Of a stretch of 6,618 nucleotides of DNA, positions 1 to 6,265 are shown piece after piece. The stretch is taken from assembly GCA_002780705.1 (NCBI GenBank), contig PEUP01000097.1:1-6618 (forward strand), given 5' to 3'. A program made the position numbers and the translations under genes. How positions within the stretch are numbered: position 1 is the first letter of the stretch; each line of letters starts with the position of its first letter. The notes beneath the pieces were generated by a model. It was not told where the DNA came from. It was given only the letters and a program-made list of their open reading frames with translations, and made no database searches. The stretch is from Elusimicrobia bacterium CG03_land_8_20_14_0_80_50_18. GTDB taxonomy: Bacteria > CG03.

Positions 1-54
1 TGGGCATTTGCCGAAGGTCCAAAGGACTCCCTTGGAGCATCCATTCGGACCTGT

Positions 55-70
55 CCCGATATTTGTCGGG
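55..70. repeat. Short hairpin CCCGA/TCGGG
   Basis: A perfect five-base inverted repeat (55-59 with 66-70) encloses a six-base loop, TATTTG. It lies four bases before a larger GC-rich stem, so the two could act together. No T-run follows directly, so it is not an obvious intrinsic terminator. Confidence 0.5.
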
Positions 71-73
71 CTT

Positions 74-101
74 GCCTGCGCCGCAGCTTCGGTGCGCGGG
101 C
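74..101. repeat. GC-rich stem-loop upstream of the R-M cassette
   Basis: Bases 74-80 (GCCTGCG) pair with 95-101 (CGCGGGC), with one T-G wobble. Bases 81-83 (CCG) pair with 90-92 (CGG) inside, leaving a two-base bulge at 93-94 and a six-base loop at 84-89. This is the strongest secondary structure in the leading intergenic region. A short T-rich stretch follows at 102-115 (cttattgactttt), which is too interrupted for a confident terminator. It could be the terminator of an upstream gene, a leader structure of the cassette, or part of a dispersed repeat. Confidence 0.5.
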
Positions 102-148
102 TTATTGACTTTTGGGGCAACGAAAGGTTTTTCAAAATCTGCACTTCT

Positions 149-173
149 TTGATAGCCCAAAATTTGGTAGAAT
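149..173 (+). promoter_or_regulatory. Possible promoter of the R-M cassette
   Basis: A TAGAAT hexamer (168-173) resembles a -10 element. A TTGATA hexamer (149-154) resembles a -35 element, but the spacer is only 13 bases, below the usual 16-18, so the pair is not canonical. If TAGAAT is the real -10, transcription would begin at about 180-182, essentially at the ATG of the first methyltransferase. That would give a leaderless or near-leaderless message, in keeping with the lack of a good Shine-Dalgarno sequence there. This rests on pattern only. Confidence 0.25.
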
Positions 174-181
174 AAACCAAG

Positions 182-1108
182 ATGAATGACAAAGAAAATA
201 TCGCAAGGCCATTTCTGAAATGGGTCGGCGGGAAAACACAGCTTCTGAATGAATTGGAAAAGCGCCTGCCGGACAAAACCAGAAAGACAGGGGTAATTGA
301 GTGCTATATTGAGCCTTTTGTCGGCGGCGGAGCATTATTTTTTTATCTGCAAAAGAAATACAAAATCAGGAAGGCGTATTTGATTGACAATAATCAGGAT
401 TTAATTCTGACATATAAAGTCATTAAAAAAGAGCCTGAAAAACTGATAGCGGCGCTGGAGAAACTACAGGAAGATTATTTACGAAAAAATAGAATTGACC
501 GCCAGAAGCAGTATTATCACATTCGGGATGAGTATAATAGCCAAATGGGTACAATCAATTACCGTCAATTTTCCAGTGCATGGATCAAGAGGGCAAGTTA
601 TCTGATAATGCTCAATAAAACTTGTTTTAACGGCTTGTTTCGCATAAACAGCAAAGGAGAGTTTAATGTGCCTGCCGGTAAATATAAGAATCCCATGATT
701 TGTGACAGCGGCAATCTCAGGAATGTGAGCAAGGCGCTGGCTAAAACTCATATTGTTTGCGCGGATTATTCAAAATGCAGAGATTTCGTGGGAATGGGCT
801 CACTCGTGTATTTTGATCCGCCATACCGGCCGATTAATAACACCTCATGTTTTACCGCTTATACGAAAGACGGTTTTTACGACGAGGAGCAAGTCAGTTT
901 GGCAAAACTCAGCAAGGAACTTGCGGACAAGGGGGCTTTTGTTTTACTCAGTAACTCTGACCCCACAAATGAAAATGCGGAAGATAATTTTTTTGACAGG
1001 ATATACAGGGGATTTAATATTAAACGGGTATTAGCAAGCCGCATGATTAATTGTAATGGAGCTAAGCGTGGGCAAATCAAGGAATTAATAATTAACAACT
1101 ATCAGTAA
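182..1108 (+). CDS. Dam/DpnM-type DNA adenine N6-methyltransferase
   Basis: This 308-residue protein should transfer a methyl group from S-adenosylmethionine to the N6 of adenine in a short DNA site, protecting host DNA from the nuclease encoded next door. It has the D12 class (alpha) motif order: motif X PFLKWVGGK (residues 10-18), motif I IEPFVGGGALFF (43-54), the family block LNKTCFNGLFR through FNVPAGKY (144-168), catalytic motif IV DPPY (212-215), TAYTKDGF (225-232), and the C-terminal NCNGAKRGQIKELII (290-304). Length is close to DpnM and Dam (about 280 residues), so it appears complete. The ATG at 182 is the first start after an in-frame stop at 173-175. No strong Shine-Dalgarno sequence precedes it. 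DpnM and Dam modify GATC, so that is the best guess at specificity, but D12 enzymes with other sites exist. It is the first gene of a three-gene same-strand cassette, 20 bases before the endonuclease gene. Confidence 0.95.
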   Translation: MNDKENIARPFLKWVGGKTQLLNELEKRLPDKTRKTGVIECYIEPFVGGGALFFYLQKKYKIRKAYLIDNNQDLILTYKVIKKEPEKLIAALEKLQEDYLRKNRIDRQKQYYHIRDEYNSQMGTINYRQFSSAWIKRASYLIMLNKTCFNGLFRINSKGEFNVPAGKYKNPMICDSGNLRNVSKALAKTHIVCADYSKCRDFVGMGSLVYFDPPYRPINNTSCFTAYTKDGFYDEEQVSLAKLSKELADKGAFVLLSNSDPTNENAEDNFFDRIYRGFNIKRVLASRMINCNGAKRGQIKELIINNYQ

Positions 1109-1115
1109 GTGAATG

Positions 1116-1122
1116 TAAGGAG
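1116..1122 (+). promoter_or_regulatory. Strong ribosome binding site of the endonuclease gene
   Basis: TAAGGAG lies six bases before the ATG at 1129 and is close to the anti-Shine-Dalgarno complement. It fixes the start of the endonuclease. It is the only clear Shine-Dalgarno sequence in front of any gene start in the window, in contrast to the methyltransferase and dnaE starts. Confidence 0.8.
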
Positions 1123-1128
1123 TTCTCT

Positions 1129-1890
1129 ATGAATAGTAAGCCGTGGAAAGCGATATTTGATAAGTACAATATAGCAAGTCATAATTTTGTACAAAGACCC
1201 TTTGTTATTACTGCTAAGCAAATAAAAGAGGCAACCTCGCATTTTAACTCTACAAATGAGCGAGAAGTCCGAATACTATGTAAACAAGATTCTGGAGATA
1301 AGAGGCCACAAATATTTATAGATAATGGGCTTTTTTTATTGCCTATTAAAAATGGTATTTATGTTATCGTTAAAGGCGAAGGATACATAGATATCCCGAA
1401 TATTACCGGCGCTGTTAAGGTATATAGGTCTAAACTGGATTTTGTCTTGGATACTTCCAAAATTGGAGATTCTGAAATGCAGCATTTGGATTTTGCGTAT
1501 GCATCCAGTTTGATTCGCACATTTATGAAAGATGATTCCCTGGTTTTGACTATAAGAGGTAGAAAATATACGCCAAAATTTTCTTTTAAGGTGGGTAGTC
1601 AAAAAATTAATGTAGAAAGTGTTCAAACAGAAGTGGACGCTGGATATGAAGGAAGAAATCAGATAGTATTAATTGAAGCTAAAAATAGTAAGACAAATAA
1701 TACCATTATTCGTCAGTTATATTATCCTTTTAGGCAATGGTCACATTATGCTAATAAAAAGGTGATGACCGTGTTTTTTGAAAAAAGAGGGAATGAATAT
1801 TATCTATGGAACTTTGAGTTTCAAGATCCCAAAGATTATAACAGTATTAAGTTGGTAAATTCCAAAAAATTTAAGATTATTGATGACTAA
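1129..1890 (+). CDS. Type II restriction endonuclease, PD-(D/E)XK fold
   Basis: This 253-residue protein is the likely nuclease of the cassette, cutting DNA at sites left unmodified by the flanking methyltransferases. The active-site signature is D170 in QTEVDAGYEG (166-175), followed by E183-A-K185 in IVLIEAKNSK (179-188): an acidic residue, a beta strand, then ExK, typical of Mg-dependent PD-(D/E)XK enzymes. The conserved-looking RQLYYPFRQW (195-204) follows. The N-terminal part (about 1-95) has the look of a DNA-binding domain, with ITAKQIKEA (27-35) and an IVKGEGYIDIP strand region (80-90). From memory, this layout resembles endonucleases paired with Dam-type methyltransferases in GATC systems such as HpyAIII and MjaIII, but I cannot confirm this by alignment. 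It is not the DpnII nuclease family by eye. The gene is very AT-rich (one 60-base row, 1681-1740, has 16 G+C), unlike dnaE. Its stop overlaps the next start by one base. Confidence 0.85.
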   Translation: MNSKPWKAIFDKYNIASHNFVQRPFVITAKQIKEATSHFNSTNEREVRILCKQDSGDKRPQIFIDNGLFLLPIKNGIYVIVKGEGYIDIPNITGAVKVYRSKLDFVLDTSKIGDSEMQHLDFAYASSLIRTFMKDDSLVLTIRGRKYTPKFSFKVGSQKINVESVQTEVDAGYEGRNQIVLIEAKNSKTNNTIIRQLYYPFRQWSHYANKKVMTVFFEKRGNEYYLWNFEFQDPKDYNSIKLVNSKKFKIIDD

Positions 1891-2684
1891 TGGAATTCAA
1901 AAAACAAATAACATCAGTTTGGTCTTTCCCTGAAAGAGGCAAGTGGGCCACGCACAATGCGCAATTCCGTGGAAATTTCGCTCCCCAGATACCCAGAAAT
2001 ATCATTACCAGATACTCAAAAGTCGGCGATCTGGTTTTAGATCCAATGGTAGGCGGCGGCACGACCGGAATAGAATGCCGCTTGCTCGGCAGGAATTTTA
2101 TAGGAAGAGATATCAATCCCGCTAATGTAAAACTTTCCAGAAAAATGATGCATTTCAAAGTACCGGATAATACGCCGAAGTCATCTTATAGTTTAAGAGT
2201 CGGGGATATCAGGTCTTTGGCGGGGATTCCTAAGCAATCAATAGATTTGATAATAACGCATCCCCCGTATTTAAATATCATCAGGTATTCTGACGGAAAA
2301 ATTGACGGAGATCTTTCCAATATCAGCAATGTTGAAAAGTTTTGTGACGAACTTGAACAAGGAGCGGCAAAGTTATATGAGGCGCTGAAAGAAAACGCCT
2401 ATTGCGCAATATTGATTGGCGATACGAGGAAACGGTGTCATCAGATTCCGTTAGCGTATTATGTTATGCAGAGATTTCTCAAGGCGGGGTTTATTCTCAG
2501 AGAGGACATTATTAAAGCCCAGCATAATTGTAAGTCCAGCCCATACTGGGAAAAGCAAACAGACAAGTATAATATTTTGCTGATTATGCACGAGCATCTG
2601 TTTGTGTTTAGAAAACCAAGAAGCAGCGAAAATTTGCTTGATTACAAATGGAGTAGATATTCTCCACGGACCTTGACATTTTGA
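1890..2684 (+). CDS. Second DNA methyltransferase, N4-cytosine/N6-adenine type
   Basis: This 264-residue protein is an S-adenosylmethionine-dependent amino-methyltransferase acting on DNA. The N-terminus, SFPERGKWATH (12-22) then FRGNFAPQIPRN (26-37), fits motif X of a subgroup I recognise from site-specific N4/N6 methylases. Motif I is LDPMVGGGTTG (50-60), with INPANV (75-80) after it. Motif IV is THPPY (123-127), where His replaces the usual Ser, Asp or Asn. The order X-I-IV, with only about 65 residues between I and IV, puts target recognition in the C-terminal half (about 130-264), which ends with MHEHLFVFRK (233-242). The start ATG overlaps the endonuclease TAA (TAATG), and no separate ribosome binding site is evident, so translational coupling is likely. 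It completes a two-methyltransferase, one-nuclease cassette. Target base and site cannot be read from sequence. Confidence 0.9.
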   Translation: MEFKKQITSVWSFPERGKWATHNAQFRGNFAPQIPRNIITRYSKVGDLVLDPMVGGGTTGIECRLLGRNFIGRDINPANVKLSRKMMHFKVPDNTPKSSYSLRVGDIRSLAGIPKQSIDLIITHPPYLNIIRYSDGKIDGDLSNISNVEKFCDELEQGAAKLYEALKENAYCAILIGDTRKRCHQIPLAYYVMQRFLKAGFILREDIIKAQHNCKSSPYWEKQTDKYNILLIMHEHLFVFRKPRSSENLLDYKWSRYSPRTLTF

Positions 2685-2688
2685 CATT
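2673..2688 (+). repeat. Tandem 8-base repeat TTGACATT x2
   Basis: TTGACATT occurs twice head to tail (2673-2680 and 2681-2688) across the stop codon of the second methyltransferase. Each copy contains TTGACA, the consensus -35 hexamer. It may be a chance duplication, a boundary scar, or part of a promoter for dnaE. Confidence 0.6.
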
Positions 2689-2702
2689 TGGAAAAATTTG
2701 AT
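2673..2702 (+). promoter_or_regulatory. Possible dnaE promoter with consensus -35
   Basis: TTGACA at 2673-2678 is followed after 18 bases by TTTGAT (2697-2702), four of six matches to a -10. The second TTGACA (2681-2686) has no good -10 at standard spacing. Transcription from here would give a leader of about 70 bases before the dnaE ATG. A separate TATATA at 2765-2770 could serve as a much closer -10, but lacks a recognisable -35. Which one is used, or whether dnaE is read through from the R-M genes, cannot be decided from sequence. Confidence 0.25.
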
Positions 2703-2779
2703 AAGAAGTTGCGTGTTTTGCGTTTTTGGGCCGGGAAAATCTGGTAATTAAACGGGACATTTCGTATATATACAAAGCC

Positions 2780-5700
2780 ATGAGAGATTTTGTTCATTTA
2801 CACGTGCACACGGAGTACAGCCTGCTGGACGGCGTGTCGCAGATAGTTGACAGTAAGGGCAATCCCGGCGACCTCATTCTGGCGGCGCAGGCCAACGGCA
2901 TGAAGGCGCTGGCGATAACCGATCACGGGAACATGTTCGGCGTGCCGGAGTTCTACCAGACCTGCCACAAGTCCAATCTCAAGCCCATTCTCGGGAGTGA
3001 GTTCTATCTTGCCATGGGCCCCGACGCCACTGACACGAAGGCGCCTTACGCGAGAAAGAATCATCATCTCACGGTTCTCTCCAGAAACGACACGGGTTTC
3101 AGAAATCTCACAAAGCTCAGCTCTTATTCATACAGCAAAGGTTTTTATTACCGTCCCCGCATAGACAAGGCCATTCTTGAAAAGCACAGCGAGGGCCTTG
3201 TTGTCATGAGCGGCTGTCTGCAGGGAGAGCAGGCCTCTTATATCAGGAACGACAGGTTTGACGACGCTCTCGCCTCGGCGAAAAAGATGAAGGAGCTCTT
3301 CGGCGACAATTTCTACATAGAGCTCATGGACAACGGCATGCCCGAACAGAAAGCCGTGATGAAGGATCTCATTGAGCTGGCCCGGCGGCTGAATATAAAA
3401 ACCGTGGCGACAAACGATGTGCACTACTCGCTCAAAAATGACGCGGCGGTGCAGGACATAGCGCTGGCCATAGGCACGCGCAGCACACTGGATGACCCCA
3501 AGAGGCTCAAGCTCTCCACGCAGGAATTCTATCTCAAGAGCGGCGACGAGATGTTTGAGGTATTCAGGGAGGTGCCGGAGGCGCTCAACACGACGCTGGA
3601 AATAGCGGAGAAGTGCAATGTCACGATAGATTTTGACCAGTTGAGGCTCCCCGCCTACGATCCGCCTAAAGGTTTTGATTCTTTCACATACCTGAAGAGC
3701 CTCTGCGAAAAGGGCATTCCCGTGCGCTACGGCAAAAAGACAAAGGCCGTTTCGGACAGGATGGCTATGGAGCTGGATGTCATAAAGAACATGGGCTTCT
3801 CGTCCTATTTTCTCATCGTCTGGGATTTTATCAATTACGCCCGCACGCAGGGTATAGCCGTCGGCCCGGGCCGGGGCTCCGGCGCGGGAAGCATCGTGGC
3901 CTATCTGCTTCAGATAACCGACATAGACCCTCTGGAATACGATCTGCTCTTTGAGAGGTTCCTCAATCCCGGCAGGATAAGCATGCCCGACCTGGACATT
4001 GATTTTGAGGAGGCGCGCAGGCTTGAGGTGGTGGATTATGTGAAAGAAAAATACGGTGAGGATTCCGTCGGGCAGATTATCACCTACAGCAAGATGCTCG
4101 CCAAGGGGGCCATTCGCGATGTGGGGCGCGTGATGGGCATTGAGCTGACAGAATGCGACGCTCTGACAAAACTCATACCGCAGGGTGAGGACATAAAGAC
4201 GGCGATGGACACGAGCGGGGACATCAAAAAGCTCATCGCCGCCAAGCCCAAACTGAAGGAACTGCTTCTGAACGCCAGCCGCATAGAGGGGAGAAAGCGG
4301 CATTTCGGGGTGCACGCCGCGGGCGTTGTGATAACGCCGGGCGAGATAAGCGATTTCGTGCCGCTGGCGAGGGCGAAAAACGGCCTCATCACGCAGTACG
4401 ACGGGGATTATCTGACGAGGATGGGTCTGCTTAAAGTGGATTTCCTAGGCCTTAAGACGCTCACGGTTATACAGGAGGCGGTGGAGGATGTCTACAGGAA
4501 CAAGAAAATAAAAATAGATCTCAAGGAGCTCCCCCGCAACGACAGGAAAACATTCCAGATGCTCTCGCGGGCCCGGACGGTGGGGATATTCCAGGTGGAG
4601 AGCGAGGGCATGAGGGATGTGCTGAGGAAGATGAAGCCGACGCTCTTCACGGATCTCAGCGCGGTGCTTGCGCTCTACCGGCCCGGCCCCATGAATTCGG
4701 GAATGGTTGATGAATTCATTGAGCGGAAAAACGGCATGCGCGCTTATGAATATCAGCATCCGCTGCTCAAGGACATTCTTGAAGAGACATACGGGGTCAT
4801 ACTTTATCAGGAGCAGGTGATGCTCATAGCCCGCGCTCTGGCGGGGTTCTCGCTCGCCAAGGCGGATGTGCTGAGAAAAGCCATGGGCAAGAAGATAATG
4901 TCCGTGCTTGAGGCCCAGAAAGAAGATTTCATGAAAGGCTGCGCCGTCAACAAGATTCCCGATAAGATAGCCGCGGATATATTTGACACGCTGGTGCATT
5001 TCGCCGAATACGGTTTTAACAAGAGCCACTCGACCGCTTACGCGCTTATTTCTTATCAGACGGCTTATTTGAAGGCGAATTTTCCGCTTGAGTTCATGAC
5101 GGCGCTGCTCAATTCCGTGATTGGCGACGAGAAGAAACTCTCACCCTATCTTGCGGAGTGCGAGCGCCTTGGGATTGAGGTGAAGCCGGCGGACATAAAC
5201 GCCAGTGATGTGTATTTCAGCGCCCGGGGAGACAAGGCCATCATCTTCGGCCTGCTCGCGGTGAAGAACACGGGCGAAAAGGCCTGTGAGGATCTTGTCG
5301 CGGAGAGAAAGAAAAACGGGAAGTTTAAGGATTTTAACGATTTCCTCTCCCGGGCGGTGGCTATCACCTCTTTCAACAAGAGGATGGCGGAATTCCTTGT
5401 GAAATCCGGCGCCTGCTGGGGGCTTTCGCGCGACAGCGAGGGCATCGTGAACTCGCTGGATATGATGATGACTTCGGCCGAGAGCGTCAACAGGGACAGG
5501 CTCTCGGGGCAGGCCAGCCTTTTCGCGGAACAGCCGGCGGTGGTTGAACTGAAAGGAGAGGTGACGGAAACTCAGAAACTCAAATATGAGAAAGAGGCGC
5601 TGGGTTTTTATTTCACAGGTCATCCGCTCACGCGTTATGAAAAATATTTCCGCTATTTCAGGACATCAACGCTGGCCGGGCTGGATAAGAGCGGGATGTC

Positions 5701-6193
5701 CGAGCACATTCTGACAGGCATCGTCAAAGAGATAAAAAACAGGAAGACAAAAAAGGGCAAGGACATGTTCGTCATAAAACTGGAAGACCTCACGGGCGTC
5801 GTTGAGCTGGTGGGATACAAGGACAGGCTGCCGCCGGAGATGCCGGAAATCAAGGAAGACATGATAATAGCCGTTAAGGGCTCAATGGTGGAGACGGCCT
5901 CGGGAAAAAGATTCACGGGCGAGAAGTTCTATTCGGCTAAAGAGGCCTTCAGGAAAATACCCAAGAAACTCAAGATATATATGAGCACGGCCGGGCTCGA
6001 CGAAAAATACATAGAAAGTGTGATCAAAGAACTCAAAAAATATCCGGGCAACACGCAGGTGGCATTCGTTCTGCACACGAAAAAGCGCGGGAAGTGGCGC
6101 TGGGCGACGGGCATAGGCGTGACGGTGGACGCGAAGTTTCTCAATTCGCTTGAGGATAAGTTCGGCGAGGACTGCTGGAAAATAGAATCCTGA
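2780..6193 (+). CDS. dnaE: DNA polymerase III subunit alpha
   Basis: This is the catalytic subunit of the chromosomal replicase, 1137 residues and close to E. coli DnaE in size. The N-terminal PHP domain (about 4-280) starts FVHLHVHTEYS and keeps likely metal ligands H8, H10, D17, H49, E74, H96, C146, D213 and H215. The polymerase core has GPGRGSGAGS (362-371), the catalytic PDLDIDF (403-409, D406 and D408), the third aspartate D554 in LLKVDFLGLKT (550-560), ALYRPGPMNSG (631-641), GVILYQEQVM (672-681) and FAEYGFNKSHSTAY (741-754). A helix-hairpin-helix region lies at about 800-890. QASLF (911-915) is a beta-clamp-binding peptide. An OB fold follows (about 976-1055), then the C-terminal domain (about 1062-1137). 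The ATG at 2780 gives the usual short lead to the PHP motif. A TTG at 2726 would add 18 residues without family support. No clear Shine-Dalgarno sequence precedes it. The gene is GC-rich relative to the R-M genes. Confidence 0.98.
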   Translation: MRDFVHLHVHTEYSLLDGVSQIVDSKGNPGDLILAAQANGMKALAITDHGNMFGVPEFYQTCHKSNLKPILGSEFYLAMGPDATDTKAPYARKNHHLTVLSRNDTGFRNLTKLSSYSYSKGFYYRPRIDKAILEKHSEGLVVMSGCLQGEQASYIRNDRFDDALASAKKMKELFGDNFYIELMDNGMPEQKAVMKDLIELARRLNIKTVATNDVHYSLKNDAAVQDIALAIGTRSTLDDPKRLKLSTQEFYLKSGDEMFEVFREVPEALNTTLEIAEKCNVTIDFDQLRLPAYDPPKGFDSFTYLKSLCEKGIPVRYGKKTKAVSDRMAMELDVIKNMGFSSYFLIVWDFINYARTQGIAVGPGRGSGAGSIVAYLLQITDIDPLEYDLLFERFLNPGRISMPDLDIDFEEARRLEVVDYVKEKYGEDSVGQIITYSKMLAKGAIRDVGRVMGIELTECDALTKLIPQGEDIKTAMDTSGDIKKLIAAKPKLKELLLNASRIEGRKRHFGVHAAGVVITPGEISDFVPLARAKNGLITQYDGDYLTRMGLLKVDFLGLKTLTVIQEAVEDVYRNKKIKIDLKELPRNDRKTFQMLSRARTVGIFQVESEGMRDVLRKMKPTLFTDLSAVLALYRPGPMNSGMVDEFIERKNGMRAYEYQHPLLKDILEETYGVILYQEQVMLIARALAGFSLAKADVLRKAMGKKIMSVLEAQKEDFMKGCAVNKIPDKIAADIFDTLVHFAEYGFNKSHSTAYALISYQTAYLKANFPLEFMTALLNSVIGDEKKLSPYLAECERLGIEVKPADINASDVYFSARGDKAIIFGLLAVKNTGEKACEDLVAERKKNGKFKDFNDFLSRAVAITSFNKRMAEFLVKSGACWGLSRDSEGIVNSLDMMMTSAESVNRDRLSGQASLFAEQPAVVELKGEVTETQKLKYEKEALGFYFTGHPLTRYEKYFRYFRTSTLAGLDKSGMSEHILTGIVKEIKNRKTKKGKDMFVIKLEDLTGVVELVGYKDRLPPEMPEIKEDMIIAVKGSMVETASGKRFTGEKFYSAKEAFRKIPKKLKIYMSTAGLDEKYIESVIKELKKYPGNTQVAFVLHTKKRGKWRWATGIGVTVDAKFLNSLEDKFGEDCWKIES

Positions 6194-6211
6194 TTGGTGT
6201 ATTCGCGCCGC

Positions 6212-6265
6212 TCATAGAGAACTTGCCGCGTTAGGGACGCTCACTTACGCGCTATGAACTTTTTT
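6212..6265 (+). terminator. Weak candidate terminator after dnaE
   Basis: TCATAG (6212-6217) pairs with CTATGA (6252-6257). A smaller hairpin, GCGT/ACGC (6228-6231 with 6237-6240), lies inside the loop, and six T residues follow at 6260-6265. The outer stem is short and its loop is long, so this is a poor match to an intrinsic terminator. The T-run lies inside the 3' end of the convergent gene. It remains the only terminator-like structure in the 58-base convergent spacer. Confidence 0.25.

Larger units (their letters stand above)
1..181. other. Intergenic segment rich in short inverted repeats, no gene
   Basis: No convincing coding frame is present. The first 110 bases contain several closely packed hairpins: GTCC-aaa-GGAC (17-27); an overlapping alternative pairing of 19-25 with 29-35 (six of seven pairs); CCGAA (11-15) facing TTCGG (44-48); CCCGA/TCGGG (55-70); and a larger stem at 74-101. 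The remaining part, about 110-181, is plainer and AT-richer and leads into the methyltransferase start. The mutually exclusive pairings could suit an attenuator, the 3' part of an RNA, or a dispersed intergenic repeat. I do not recognise a named RNA family. The left part may belong to a gene ending outside the window, but nothing supports that. Confidence 0.6.

Noticed and set aside
1890..2684. Second methyltransferase as a true DpnA orthologue
   Set aside because: DpnA-type enzymes have the catalytic PPY motif before the GxG S-adenosylmethionine motif. Here the order is reversed and motif IV is HPPY, so any shared role would be by analogy.
2726..2779. Upstream TTG start that would extend dnaE by 18 residues
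   Set aside because: DnaE proteins begin only a few residues before the FVHLHxH motif, and the ATG at 2780 fits that. The extra residues show no family similarity, and the TTG has no ribosome binding site.
3128..4315. A 395-codon open frame on the minus strand inside dnaE
   Set aside because: It lies wholly antisense to a polymerase with all family motifs. Its translation is rich in His, Arg, Leu and Val without recognisable motifs, as expected for a shadow frame of a GC-rich gene.
4445..5029. A 194-codon open frame on the minus strand inside dnaE
   Set aside because: It is also antisense to conserved polymerase sequence, with shadow-type composition and no recognisable domain.
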